From Hansfordia pulvinata (taxonomy: Eukaryota > Ascomycota > Sordariomycetes > Xylariales), in the NCBI GenBank assembly GCA_006538405.1, contig BJKQ01000007.1:372001-436000 (forward strand): 64,000 bases of DNA, in the 5' to 3' direction. The notes below the pieces were generated by a model that was given only the letters and a program-made list of their open reading frames with translations, was not told where the DNA came from and ran no database searches. Each line of letters opens with the position of its first letter. Positions within the stretch are counted from its first letter, which is position 1. The translations under genes were made by a program, and so were the position numbers. Of this stretch, positions 1 to 12,023 are shown one piece after another.

Positions 1-1288
1 GAGATGAGCGTGAGGCCCGGATGGGCCGTTTTGAGTCCACCACTCTCACTGTCATGGGCATCAGTCTTGGGTTTGGTAAGCTGTAGTCACTATGACCTTT
101 TCAGAATCACCTTTTGGGCGCTGACATTCTGGCAGGTGCGATCAACTTTCTGTTCGGGCTTCCGGCCTTCAAGACGATCGACTCCCTCGGCCGCCGGAAG
201 TGGCTCATCATCACCCTTCCGCTGATGTGCGCCTTTCTCCTCCTGGCCGGCTTGTCGCTGCCCCTTCCGTACACCCCAGAGTCGATGAACGAGAACGGCA
301 CTTCCACGCGACTCGTCATCATCTTTCTCTACTGTGGGTCGTCTTTACCCTCATTCTCAGTTGGAAGCGACTCATCACTAACGGGCTGGCACAGTGCACG
401 GAGCGACCTACTCGCCTGGAATGGGTGGGTGATGCGCCATCTCCTGTTGGTCACGCCGTACTGACACGCGCTCAGGTCCCATCCCCTTCACTCTGGCTTC
501 TGAAAGGTAAGTAGGGCTTGTGCGATGACCTTTTCTCCTCTTGATGACTGACACGCCCGCAGTTTCCCCCTCTCGCATCGTGAAATCGTATGACGCCCCC
601 CCCTCCCCATGTCCAGTCTCCGCACTAATACAACCTTCAGGGTTGCGCGTTCTCCGTCGGCATCTGCTACGGCATCATGGGAGTTCTCTGCCTGTGCTAT
701 ACCCAGTGCGTGTGACCCCTTCCCCTCCCCCCTCACTTCCCTCAGCGGCCACCGCAGAGTCGAGCGAGCCTCACTGTTCCCGTCTCTCCCTCCCACCCAG
801 ACAGCTGACACACGAGACGCGCGGCGTGGCTGGCACACAGGTTCCTGGTCGACCTGCAGCCCCCAAAGTGCCTGTTCCTGTTCGCGGGCCTCGGCGCCGC
901 GGCCTGGGTCCTCGTCTTCCTCTTCGTCGAGGAGACCAAGGAGCTGTCGCTGGAGAGCCTGGACGCCGTCTTCGAGCGCCCCAAGACGCAGTTCATCCGC
1001 TACCAGCTGCTCGAGTACCTGCCCTGGCTCGTCAAGCGCTACGTCGTCCGCGAGCGCCCCGAGCCCGCCGAGCCGCCCATGCCGGCGCTCAAGCCGCTCG
1101 AGGCGGCCGGGTTTTACGTCGACGGCGGCGGCGGCGGCCTGGGTAGCGACATTGGCCTGTCGTCGATGAACGATACAGACCGCGAAGACGACGAGGCGGG
1201 AGCCGGAGATGGAGCCGGAGCGGCGCGGAGCCGGCGGCGGCGCGCGTCGGTCGGCAGCGTATCGTCCGTGAGTACCTCCGGATACTAG
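1..1288 (+). CDS. MFS sugar transporter, C-terminal part (5' end outside window)
   Basis: This is the C-terminal half of a plasma-membrane sugar porter of the major facilitator superfamily. Inferred exons are 3-75, 136-about 366, 476-506, 563-587, 641-705 and 841-1288. Spliced, they give the segments GFGAINFLFGLPAF, IDSLGRRKWL (the conserved loop motif after TM8), PIPFTLASESFPLSHREIG (the family's PxPFTxxxExFP segment) and FLFVEETKELSLESLD (the family's PETKxxSLEE-like end). Introns 76-135, 507-562, 588-640 and 706-840 have GT-AG ends and join in phase. The intron near 367-475 is uncertain: the best in-phase donor I see is GC, and it gives FSVGS-PIPF, one residue shorter than usual. The tail after the last helix is acidic, then Arg/Ser rich, ending SVSTSGY. 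The substrate cannot be read from this part. Confidence 0.8.
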
Positions 1289-2040
1289 GAGCACGAGGGC
1301 CTGTACCAAGGGATGGCGCGTGTTCGAGCTTGTGCAGTTTGTCTTACCGAGCAGCCACGATGTAGGAATTCGAGGGGCCTTCTTTTGAAGTATACCAGGT
1401 TCAGAGCTTTGCTAGCTGTTCTTAGGCATCAGTTTGATGAGGTTTTGTACTCCTGGCTGAGAGATAGAAACCGGCCACATCAATCACTTGGGCCCCCTTG
1501 AGAAACCTGTCCCTAACCCAAGGCGGACTGCACAACTCGCTGGGTTATATATACGTGTCGATGATGAGTTGGGCTCTGACAATGTTCTGCAATCGCATGC
1601 CGGGACTCACTGCCCATTTATCCTTTTTCCTGCACCTCTGCTTGCCTCGCAGAGACAAGGGACTCTCACGATAGGTGGCCTGGTCCTCGTCCAATGAGCG
1701 CATTCAACTTCTTCGAATCTTCACGTTGCTCCCCGGCTTATTCTGTTCACATGTTCTTTCTCAGGCACCGCGCCACTCGCGGCGAGCTGGGCGGTCTCCA
1801 TTGCTACAACATGCGTGGCCGTCGAGCCGTCTTCACTCTGCACCGAGTCTATGCAATAGCTAACTGGCTCAGCTACACAATGGGTTTGAGATCGTCCCTG
1901 CGGATGAATACTTGGAAACCCCTCTAGTTTGTCCCCGGCAATGAATACTCGGGAAATCCTTAGTCTGTCTAAACGCAAACGATGAGGTCTCGGGAGCATT
2001 TACTTGGCCGCCTACCACCACCACCACCAACCCCCTTCCT
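1289..2040. other. intergenic, no gene seen
   Basis: This region separates the convergent transporter (+) and the hypothetical gene (-). Only short open frames without family resemblance are present on both strands. Base composition is mixed, with no long repeats. Confidence 0.6.
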
Positions 2041-2661
2041 TCACCAGGTGCCTCTCTCAGCCCAGACCTCGTTGTCCTCGAACATGACCATCGTGCCGAG
2101 GGGCACCTGGGTGCCCGCGTCCGGCGCGGTGATGGCGTGGTAGACCTCGCGGTCGAAGGCGAACACGCCGAGCTCCTGCAGCTTCGCCCTGATGTACTGC
2201 TCCATGAGGGCCAGGGCCACGCCCCAGGTGATGGGGCCCGAGACCGAGCGCCTCCAGGCGCGCGGGATGGCCGCCTCGTCCGCGAACGCGTCGTCCCGGT
2301 GCGCCTGGGCGAAGTCGCTCACCAGCGGGCCGTCGCCCGCGGCGACCGCGGGCTTGTCGAGGACGGCCTCCATGAAGATGGGGTGCAGCGCGGGGCGCCG
2401 GCCCTTGACGCGCAGGACCGCCCGACGGTAGGCCGAGGCCAAGCGGGCCCACTGCGCGTCCCAGTCCCGCTGCGGGTCGAAGTGCGTGAGGATGCGCTGC
2501 GGGCCGTCCGGGTCCGCCGGCACGAGCGTCAGCGCCACGCCGGCGCAGGTGTTCAGGTCTTTCGTCCACACCACCGTCGACCCCTGGCCGTGCTTGGTCT
2601 CGCCCGGCAAGACCTCCTTGCCGACCCCCCCGATGACCAGAGCATTCCACATCTCCACCAT
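2041..2661 (-). CDS. hypothetical protein, 206 aa
   Basis: A single open frame with strongly GC-rich third positions and a normal-looking globular composition; the frames opposite it are Arg/Gly/Pro-rich shadows. I chose the ATG at 2661 (MVEMWNALVIGG); the frame stays open upstream to about 2733 but without another ATG, so an upstream exon is possible. Visible segments are VVWTKDLNTCAGVALTLV and, near the end, AITAPDAGTQVPLGTMVMF. The first loosely recalls the glycine/cysteine turn of CheD-like deamidases (xxCxGVAL), but this is a weak resemblance and I do not assign a function. There is no clear signal peptide or membrane helix. Confidence 0.6.
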   Translation of the reverse strand: MVEMWNALVIGGVGKEVLPGETKHGQGSTVVWTKDLNTCAGVALTLVPADPDGPQRILTHFDPQRDWDAQWARLASAYRRAVLRVKGRRPALHPIFMEAVLDKPAVAAGDGPLVSDFAQAHRDDAFADEAAIPRAWRRSVSGPITWGVALALMEQYIRAKLQELGVFAFDREVYHAITAPDAGTQVPLGTMVMFEDNEVWAERGTW

Positions 2662-2794
2662 GGACGACCAGCTGCTGCTCGTCTGCCTCCTCGCGACGGC
2701 GGCGCCCTGCTCGGCGGCCCGGGCCACGCTCACAAGCTCTGCATTCCTATTGTTTTATCTTGTCAGCCACTGAACTGTGGAATCCACGCACGCC

Positions 2795-2816
2795 CACACA
2801 CACACACACACACACA
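2795..2816. repeat. (CA)11 microsatellite
   Basis: Eleven perfect CA dinucleotides lie just upstream of the hypothetical minus-strand gene. Confidence 0.95.
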
Positions 2817-3114
2817 AAACCTCTCCCGTTGGGCGACATTGGATCGAAAGGAGGCACCTACGCGCAAGTGTTGACAAACACCCCGGATGCTTGCAGGGTC
2901 AACGCTGCCACCAGCAGACGGGGAACGTCCCGCCAGAGGGCGCAGAGAGGCCACAAGCTTGGTCCGGGTATGATCTGGTATAAGTGACTGCTGTCGGAAT
3001 TCGAAACGCTTGCGTACCTAGAAAAGTCCAGGACTGATCGTGCACTCGGGACGCCTGCGTGATGCATGGACGGAGGCCGGGAGCCGAACTAATAAAGCTG
3101 TCGTGAGGGACTGC

Positions 3115-3306
3115 TCAGAGGCTGAGGTAGGCTCGCCGCTCTCATGGAGCCGCAGGGCTGTCAGTAGCCTCGAGATTCCACAACTGCGTGCTTCTTTTTT
3201 AGCATCCTGCTCAGGGGCTAAGGTAGGCTCGCCGCTCACGTGGAGCCGCAGGGCTATCGGTAGCCTCGAGATTCCATAACTGCGTGCTTCTTTTTTAGGA
3301 TCCTGC
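3115..3306. repeat. tandem duplication, 2 x 96 bp
   Basis: Units 3115-3210 and 3211-3306 are both exactly 96 bp and differ at eight positions by eye (six transitions, two transversions). Each carries GCTCGCCGCT, then GGAGCCGCAGGGCT, then a T6 run near its end. The unit length is a multiple of three, so open frames run through both copies on both strands, but the predicted peptides resemble nothing I recognise. Confidence 0.9.
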
Positions 3307-3721
3307 TCAGTTTGAGTGTATTTGACGTTTGGCACAATGTCAGAATTCTATTTCGAAACCCGGCATTAGGCAGCAAGTCTATAAACCCTGCTATTAACGC
3401 CGCAGCGGGGACTGTCGCCGGCTCTAAAGTGGCGGCCTTCTCGCTCATATAGCTCCTTGACAGCCACCACAGACTTGCCTTACAAACTGTTTTGCCTTGC
3501 AGACAGCTTCGCTGCGGAGCAGCTCAAAGCCCCCAATCCCTGCATTGGGTTGCACCGCGGACTTGGTTGGGCGGCGAGCAGGCCGCGCCCAGTCGCAGCG
3601 CAAAGACGTTTCGGGGATCGCTCTCGGGGTTGGCGAGCTGCCGCGAAAGACGTATATAGGTTGTTCAACCTTCGCCCCTACCAACGCCGTGATCTTCCAT
3701 GCCTGAAAAGACGAGTGCGTC

Positions 3722-3821
3722 GGCAGAGAAGCCCGCCCGCGGCAGGGAAGCCCGCCCGCGGCAGGGAAGCCCGCTCGCGGCAGGGAAGGGAAGCCCGCCC
3801 GCGGCAGAGAAGTCCGCCCGC
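3722..3821. repeat. 19-bp minisatellite, 5 copies
   Basis: Units of GGCAGGGAAGCCCGCCCGC and close variants start at 3722, 3741, 3760, 3779 and 3803; the fourth carries a 5-bp internal duplication. Because 19 is not a multiple of three, it cannot encode a repeated peptide. A TATATAG lies upstream near 3652. Confidence 0.9.
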
Positions 3822-6291
3822 GAAAGAGACCCTCCATGCGGTGCTAGGGGTGAGGGGACGTAGGTGGGGAGACAAGGGCGCAAGGCGCACGTGCTCGCTG
3901 CGAACGAGGCGGCGGGCCGAGGGGCGGAGGCGAGTGAGGCTCATGTCATGCTGCCCTGATGTCGGCCGTAGCGAGTTCCGGTCCGCCTTGAAAGTTCCTT
4001 TTCTTCTGATGGGCCCAAATAGAAGTCGAATAAATTTAGACTGCAAGTTCCACTACTCGCATAGAGTAAGAGTGGACAAGGGCTAGGAGCAAAGAGTCAT
4101 TGAAGCTTGCAGATGTCACCCAAGAGTAAATGGGCAGAACAACCACGAGAGGTACTCGTAGTGAAAGGGCGAATGAAGCGTGTGACACGTGTGCGGATAG
4201 TCCTTAATACCATTCATTCTCTCACCGCGCATCATTTTGCAGCGTGCCCTCGGGGCTGGGCGGTCGGGCCATGCTGCGCGTCGCGGCGAGCCTGTGGTCT
4301 TTGTAGCCCTTGGGATGTGGTGGCCTTGCAGACCTCGCTTCGTGGGTGCCCAGTTGGTGACGCAGAATGAGGGGCGAGGAGCGAGCTATCTGTCTGCGGA
4401 CCCAGCTGGCCCATGATGAGGGCTGGTCAACTTACCTGCATGACGTGGTATTGCTGGCGATGGGTCAACTCTCCATAGCCCAATGGGGATCCGATCTTGT
4501 TGGTTCCACGATGCAGACAGGGGCCCAAAGCGCTTCCTTTTCCAGTGCTTTCTTTTCCAAACAACAGCACCCTTGCCGTGAACGACGAGCTCCGGGTTGA
4601 AACAGAAGCAATGAGCGTGGCCATTTGCTGGCAAACATTTTCTTTTCTGACTCTTGCCCTGCCCTCACCGTCTTTTAGGCCTTGTTCATTCGTACGGTAA
4701 GCCGGGCGCAAGCATACCACCGAGTCGCGACAAGGGTCAATGTTTATTAGCAGGAAAAGCTGGCACAGTGCACAATGTACTCTGTGTGCGAGTAAGCCTG
4801 ATGGCAGGTCTAGGGCCCACGTTTTCTCGCCGACGTTTAGCACAATCTCCCACTCGTGCAACGGGACACTTCAAGCTTCAAATCCTGTCTTCCTGGCTGG
4901 TCAGAGACTTACCCTAGGAGAGTCAGGCTAGTACTGAAAGCTGCTCTTATTCTCTGGCTGCTTGAAACTCCGGCAAGCCTGGCATGAGGCGTTTCCTGTG
5001 ATTCCTGCAGTGCAGAGATAGGTGCGTGGCTGGGACGAGTTGGCTGCGGCGGAAAAGGTAAGACGAAGGCCGGCGGCCATGGAGTCTCCAGCCTTTACCG
5101 TGCTTGCAGGATCCCTGGATTTAGTCGAACACGCGTCCACGTCCTGGGCCATGATTCGCGTGGACGCGCCAGGGTGAGCTCGGAGCGGCTCACCCTTAAT
5201 CTCAAGCCAGCCCCCTCGCATGGGTACTGTGTAAAGTACGAGCTGATATTCAGGGCAAAGGAGGCAGGGCTGCTGATGCGGCGGGCAAGGATTGCAGGAA
5301 GAGCCGTCTCAACGAAAGACAGGCCGCCAATCACGAGCCACGCTCCGAAGGGGAAGGGCCGTGCATGGCCCGGCAGCCTGGAACGATGCGTAGTGATGGA
5401 GCAGGGTAGCGGCCGTGGGCAGTAAGGGGGAATACGCAAGAATGTTCGACGCGTGTCGGACCCGCCAAGGGATCTTATCTGATCGATCTGGAAGCAGATG
5501 CAGGCACTTGCGCCAGTGTGCATGCAGGAGACAGTGTGGTGTCTCAGCTAATGGCACGGATGCTGTGCAACCAAACCAATGTGGTCGGCACCGGGGAAGG
5601 GTTTGGCGAGAAGGGCGCTGCCGGAAAAGGGGTCATGGCACTCCGTCCGTTCGAAATGAGCAGGCCAGAAGGAGGCGTCACGCCGCAGAGGAACGTGAAT
5701 CTGGTTGTCGAGCAAGGCGTGGCGGGCTGGTAGGTACTCGTAGACCGGTCGAGGCGCGCAATCTCGGGGCTGGTTGTGATCGGGCTGCGGTGGGTGGCGG
5801 ACACGCGAAGAATCAGGTGATTACCGGCGATGGAGGGCCCGAGACAGATTAGATTGATAAAGGGTTGGGCCGGGGAAGATGACATATCGTCATTTCCGGG
5901 GAGGTTATCAGATCCGAGGTACGTTCTGGCTGCCGCTTTCCAATGTGGGCTCCCAAGCCGCTGGGTTTTTAGCGTGGCAAGGGAGGCCAGGCCGAGACCG
6001 GAGCGTGCAGAGTGCTTGTACGGAGTACTCGTACTCGTAGGTACGTAGGCAGTCAAACCAAGACGCTGGTTGCCTGCCCACCTTGTCGCGTTGTATCGGC
6101 TGGGAGGTCGTAATGCCATCATGGTGCGGCATCAAGATCTCAGACATGATCACGGTGGCCTAGGGGCAGCAGCAGACATGCAGCTTGTCGGCGCAATCCA
6201 GGGCCGGCAACCGTCGGCTCGGGACACCAGGCCGAGGGTAGTGGAGGATCAGGCGGCGCGCGGGCGGGCGAAAGCCGGGAGGGCGGTGGTT

Positions 6292-6304
6292 GGGGGGGGG
6301 GGGG
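6292..6304. repeat. poly-G tract, 13 nt
   Basis: Thirteen consecutive G, one of eight pure G/C tracts of 11 nt or more in the non-coding parts of this window. Confidence 0.9.
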
Positions 6305-8888
6305 TGCTGCGATGGGGGAGTCTAAGCCGACAGGCCGAGCAGAAGCGGCGAGTCGCACGCGATGCCGAAACTGAAGGGATGCCCCGAGTCTGCGAGTCTG
6401 GCGTACATGGGGATCTTTCTGCGCAGGTTAGTAGGGGTATTCGTACAGCCTTTGCCTGAGGGTGCGTGACACGGCGGAGGCACGGAGAGCGGCGAGGACA
6501 GCCAGGATCGGGCAGGGCGGCGGGGGGGATTCGGGATCGGGTAGGGTTGCTTTGCCGGGCAAAAGGGGCAGAGAAGGGCGTCTGTGGCCAGTCAGGAGAG
6601 CACGGGATGGCACGGTACGGCTCGGAATGGGGGCAGCGACGAAAACCACGCTGGTAGGCCACGAAACGTGTGGTGAGGAAGAAGCAGAAAAGGTGGAGAG
6701 GACAGCGGTTACGGGGGCGCGCTTGGGGCAAATACAGTGCCGATGAGCCCATTGGACACTGTCCCTGCTGTAGCCCGAGTACTCGTAGTGAGGTCCAGGA
6801 CGAGTCTGGCGAGCCGCCAAACCACCAGTCCGAGAGGTATTCGTAAGTACCTACACACTCGTAGGCACCTACAGTACGATAGCATCATGGATTCCCGTCC
6901 GTGCCCAGGTGGCGTCAAGAAAGAGGACACCCAAGTACCTCGCAACTCACTTCAAAGGTCTGAATTGGCACGGAACCCTCTTATTAGAAGTGGTGCTCTG
7001 AACCCCCCTACCCCCGTTGCTGCACGTGCTGTAGGGCGGGTGTTTTCATTTGAAAGTTCCTTCGCTCCAAGTTCGTATTGTTCTTCACCCCAGTACCTGG
7101 GTAGGTACACTGGTAGGCACTTACTTGTAGGTACCCAAGGCACGGTGTCCTCGGGTTATGCCCGGCTCGTACGACTCGGAGCCCACGCGCCGGGTCGACC
7201 GTTGCCCTGATTTCATCACGATTCCTTCTGGGGCCGAGGGATGGCACCCCGCATGGGTGGCACGTTCTTGCAATACATCCAGAGTACGAGACAGCCTCGT
7301 TCACTCGAGCATGTTGTTAGCCAGCCAAATGCCCCCGGATTGCCTTGCCCGGCCGTGTCGATGGCAATCCTGCATTCCTGGCCTCGCCGCTCCGTCTCTG
7401 CCCAACAGCCGCCGCTGCCCTGCTCTCAAAGCCGCACCGTCGCATCGCCCGCATTGGCAGCAGTTGGGTGCAGCAGCAGTGCAGTGCAGCTCGTAGCAAT
7501 AGCTCACCTCAGCCACTCAGCCTCATCCGCCCGGCCAGACGGTAACATTGTACCAACCGGCCCCGGCTGCCGGATTCCTGGTGACGGGGCTATGACATGG
7601 CGGACATGGTCATCCGTACCTGTTGCAACCTCTCCGATTCCATTCAACAAACGTGTGCCTAAAACACCTGCAGGTCCCCCGGATTTGGCATTGCAGCGGT
7701 GTCCAGCATCTCTGACGTCCATCTCCTCTGACGACGAAAACCATCGCCCTGTGCGCCTCAGAACCATTTTTCATGTGCGCGTCGTCGGGTGTCTGCAAGA
7801 CGCTACCTATCTACTAGTTGTCCATGACCTGATTATTAGGAGCAATCCTTGCTCACTGGCCGTCCCCGCCACCGAGACATCCCGGGTCCCGGTTGCGCCT
7901 TTGCAATCAGACGAACCGGCTCGGCGCTAGTGATTGCCCGGCACATTATCAATCAGATAATAATCTTGCCGTGCCCCCCTTCCAAGGCCGAGACAACGCG
8001 CAGCCCACCAGTCTCGCTCTTTCCCTCTTGTCCCCTCCCCAATCTCTTATCAATCAGTCGACAAGTCACCCAGTCAAGCCATAAATCCTACTGCCCCGGC
8101 TTGTCGTCTTGATCACTCAGGTCCCACCACGATCACAGTGGATGACCACCATCACCACCATCACGCACCACACACCACACGCAGGCTGAGACAAAAGAAA
8201 GGCAAAAGCCGAGCTCAACCCAACCCACCTCAATTGATCGACCCATTGCCGGCTCCGCCCTCCCGCATCTTCGCTCGCGTCCTCGCATCTTTGTCGGAAG
8301 CCCCGTACCGCCTGCGCTGTCATCCCCTCGTGACCCTCCCTCCCTTCACGCAGCAGGCTCCATCCGTCGCGCCAAATACGGAGCATCGTCCCAGCATCCT
8401 CCCCACCGATTTATTTTCTCCCCCCTTGGCGAGTACCTACAAATCCGGATCCGCTGCGGGCCCCCGAGTACGTACGAGTGCGCGTTGGAAACGCAGAGGC
8501 CAGCGACCCTCCCGATACCGCCGCCTGTCACCTGCGCCTGCCAGCCCTTTGGTTGGTTTCCCCGTACGAGTAAAACCGCTGCGGGTCCTGCCAGATTCTG
8601 CACTGTGCGTCGCTGTGTCGTGCTCCCGTCTTTGGTCCCTGCGCCTGCGCATGCGAGTCAAAACGAGTCGCCACACCAAAACCCATCCCGCTTAAGGTTA
8701 CGCCCGCCTCCGACGCCAACCCGCCCGGGCACCCACGCCTCGCCCGCAGTCCACCCTCTGCATTTCTGCTCTCCCTGCCTCTTGACCTGCCTCTTGAGAC
8801 GACAACCTTCCCTGGACATATCGTCCCCCCTACTCCCCTCCCAAAACCAGCCCATTGCCCCCTCGACCACGGCGGCGATCTCTGCACC

Positions 8889-10762
8889 ATGCCCTCCCAG
8901 ATAGCCCAGTTGCTGGCGCACTCCAGCCCAGCAGACTCGGCCACCACCGACGACCACAGCACCCCCTCGGTCGCTCCCTCTCTCACCTACTCTGAAGACT
9001 CCGAGGACCAGGACGAACTCCAGAATGCCGATCTCCCCAAGAGGCGCCGGGCCTCCACCCGCCTCATCGCCCAGAGCGCCGCCGACATCCAGCGTATCAC
9101 CGGCGAGTCGACCCAGCAGGTCATCAACCGCTGCTGCGGTGGCGGCTGCTGCATGAAAGTCGGTCAGAAAAAGGACGGCCTCAACTACGAGCAAGTCCCC
9201 TTGCCCGACAACGACGCCTTCCGCTCTCTCGGTCTTAGAATCACCGAGATCCCAACCGTCCTGTCCAACGTCACCGAGATGCCCGAGCAGACCACCTTCC
9301 TCGAGCCCCTCAACAAGAAGACGCCCTCTCCCGTCGATTCGGCCATCTCTCTCGGCAGCCAGTCTTCTCACGTCACCACCGCGTCTTCTGCCGCTGCCGC
9401 CCAGCCAGAGTCCTCAACTCTCGAGGAACTGTCCAAGAAGCTGTCGCTCGAGGATCTGGACACCTCCATCCAGCCGCCCTCTTTCGTCCAGCCCCACCCG
9501 CCGTACAATGTTTTCCCCGCCAAGATCCACAACACCCGTGAACTTACCAAGCCGGGCGCCGAAAAGCGGACGTACCACTTTGACATTGACGTCACCGACT
9601 ACCCCGAGGAGACGGGCATGGACTTCAAGGTCGGCGGCGCCATTGGTGTCAGCGCCCCGAACGAGCCTGAGGCCGTCGAGGAGGTCCTCGACCTGCTCTC
9701 GGTCCCGCGCTTCCTGCGCAACAAGCCCGTCATGCTGCGCACCACCTCCGGCCGGTGGCCCACCGTCTGGGGCGACGAGAAGCCCGCGAGCTCGTCACGA
9801 CCCGGCGCGACCTACTGACCTGGTGCTCCGACATCCAGTCGTACCCCCCGACCAAGCCCCTGCTGCGCATCCTCGCCGAGCACGCCGCCGATCCTGACGA
9901 GCAGAAGCTGCTCATGTTCCTGTGCGCCGGCGAGGGCCAGGGCGTCTTCTGCGACTTCCGCACCGGCCCCCACATCACCCTCTCCCAGGTTCTGCAAGCC
10001 TTCCCGTCGGCCAAGCCGCCGCTGGATCTGCTTCTGTCCGTCCTGCAGCCGATGATGCCCCGCTTCTACTCGTTGTCCAACGACCCGCACGAGTCGTACG
10101 GGTTCCGCGACGGCAAGCAGCACCGCCTGATTGAGATTGCCGTCACCGTCCACGAGTCGTCCGACTGGAGGACCGGCACGCGCACGGGTATCGGCTCGGG
10201 CTTCTTCGAGCGCCAGTCTCACCGGTTCATGGATCTGCAAAAGGCCGGCGTCAAGGCGCCCGAGGTCTACGTGCCCATGTTCAAGGGTCTGATGGCGAAC
10301 CCGCTGGCCAAGGAGTTTGTCTCGGACGGGCCGATGCTCCTTATTGGGGCTGGCGTCGGCATCGCTCCGTTCCGCGGCTTCGTGCAGCGGCGGCTCAAGA
10401 ACGCCAACTGCGCCAACAAGGTGTGGGTGCTGCAGGGCATCCGCGACTCGCTGGTCGACGAGCTGTACAGCGGCGAGTGGGGCGTGCACGAGGACGACGT
10501 CAAGCGCGTCATCCAGAGCCGGCGCGGCGAGGGCCGCTACGTCCAGGAGGAGGTGGCGTCGCAGGCGGACCTGGTGTGGTACATCATCAACTCGGTCGAC
10601 GGCCGCGTGTTTGTGTGCGGCAGCAGCAAGGGCATGGGCGAGGGTGTTGAGGACGCGCTCATCAAGGTGACCATGGCCAAGGGCAACCTGGAGTACGACG
10701 AGGCCAAGAAGTTCTGGGACCTCAAGAAGGAGGTGGGCCAGTACATTGCCGAGACGTGGTAG
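8889..10762 (+). CDS. FAD/NAD(P)H oxidoreductase, CPR/CysJ-type module without flavodoxin domain (frame broken once)
   Basis: This is a diflavin-reductase-like electron-transfer enzyme, 624 aa once one frame break is bridged. As read, frame 1 runs 8889-9818 and continues in another frame to 10762. The switch is at the CCC run 9783-9785, where one extra C joins WGDEKP to RELVTTRRDLLTWCSD; no GT-AG intron does this. The N-terminus (about 1-200) is Ser/Thr/Glu-rich and low complexity, with a Cys cluster CCGGGCC at residues 82-88. The FAD-binding region follows, with RFYSLSN (the family's RxYSxxS/N flavin motif) near residue 391. The NAD(P)H-binding region has GAGVGIAPFRGF near 486, VFVCGSSKGMG near 577 and a terminal W. 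The FMN-binding flavodoxin domain that normally precedes this module is absent, so the electron acceptor is unknown. Confidence 0.8.
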
Positions 10763-12000
10763 GCCGGAAGCCCGCTCTGCCGAGGCTGCGTTGGGAGTCG
10801 CCCTCTTGACACGGGCGCACCCTTGGGCTCACACGTGCCGGCCCTGTGGCATTCTCGGCTCTGCATCGTGTCGATGATGTGGGTTCGCCGGCTGCGAGCG
10901 TCGTGTCTGGCCGTGTTTGGTTGCGTCTCTCTCTTCTCTTTTCTTTCTTCTCATCCCCATGCTCCCCTGGCCTCTACCCACTGGCCCTGCCGAATGCGGT
11001 TGGTTGGTTGGTAGGCAGGCGTGTCGAGCGTCGGAGGGTACAACGGGCACGCGATTTTCTTTTCATGGTCGGCGCAAATGGGATATGACATGCATTTTGG
11101 GCGTGCAAAGACGGCAAATGGTAAGCAACAAATGATAGAGTGCTGAGCTTTAGACTGGCGACGAGGAGGGGGAGGCGCCGAGGGCCGGAGAAGGCGGTCC
11201 CGGGAGCAGCTCTGTATATACGGAATGTTGGCAAGCAAAGCGGGGGAAAAGCCCTGCTGGCACTGCTGGCAGCAGCAGCGGACAGCAGCCTTTGTATATA
11301 CTTTGAAATCTGACCAGACGATCACACCGCATTCTCGCATTTGTACACGAGGACCCATGCAGACAGCATTACCTAAATAATCCCGCCACCACCCTGAACT
11401 GGCGCGGCGCATGCGCAGGTGGCACTGAGGGGGAGGGGGGCATGGGGGTCATGTTGTCAGCTCCGAAATCCCCGGAGATCCGACCGGCGCGCCCCTCGGC
11501 CCCTCTGCGCCCTCGAGTCTCGGTCGGCCGAGCTTTTGCAGCCCTGCCTTGGTACGTCCTCGGACTTTGGGCGCTTGCACTCGTAGGTGAGTAGGCGGTA
11601 GGCGGGCTGCGGGCTGCGGGCGCACGCACCGACTTGTGTGCGGTGTCCGCGTCTCGGGGTCGGAGGCGGATCGAGAATAGTTCGGCCGAAGAAAAAAGAA
11701 AAGTCCGCGCGACTGCTTCTCTTATCCCCCCACGCCAGCGCATATCTGGCCCCCATGGGCTTCAACACCTGCATATGGCGCGGCGCCGCGTCGCTCAGGA
11801 CGTCTCTCGGGTTTTCTCCGAGGGCAGTCGGTTCAATCGGGGGTCACAAGGGCTTTTTCAGAAAGTCACACCGAGATTGAAAAACAATTCCCACCGCGCG
11901 TGCCGCCGCCGGCGGTGACAAAGTGAAAAGTGAAACGTGAAGAGAGACTTTGCGTTGCTTCTTTTTTTTTTGCTTACCTACGAGTACAACAGCGGGATTT

Positions 12001-12023
12001 CCCCCCCCCCCCCCCCCCCCCCC
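12001..12023. repeat. poly-C tract, 23 nt
   Basis: Twenty-three consecutive C, followed directly by A6; the longest homopolymer in the window. Its true length is unlikely to be reliable. Confidence 0.9.

Larger units (their letters stand above)
2662..8888. other. 6.2 kb gene-poor region
   Basis: No open frame here has a recognisable domain, convincing codon bias or coherent splice structure; the many 60-230 codon frames overlap each other on both strands, as expected of GC-rich non-coding DNA. The region holds a CA microsatellite, a 96-bp tandem duplication, a 19-bp minisatellite, a run of 13 G (6292-6304) and six copies of the TACTCGTA/TACGAGTA 8-mer. The last kilobase is C/T-rich and is probably the promoter and leader of the oxidoreductase at 8889. 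Confidence 0.6.

Noticed and set aside
2041..2661. Naming the hypothetical gene a CheD-like deamidase
   Set aside because: Only one short glycine/cysteine segment is reminiscent; the catalytic Cys-His-Thr arrangement could not be confirmed.
3457..4086. 209-codon plus-strand frame over the minisatellite
   Set aside because: The 19-bp repeat forces changing peptide phases and the minus strand is just as open; no codon bias or domain.
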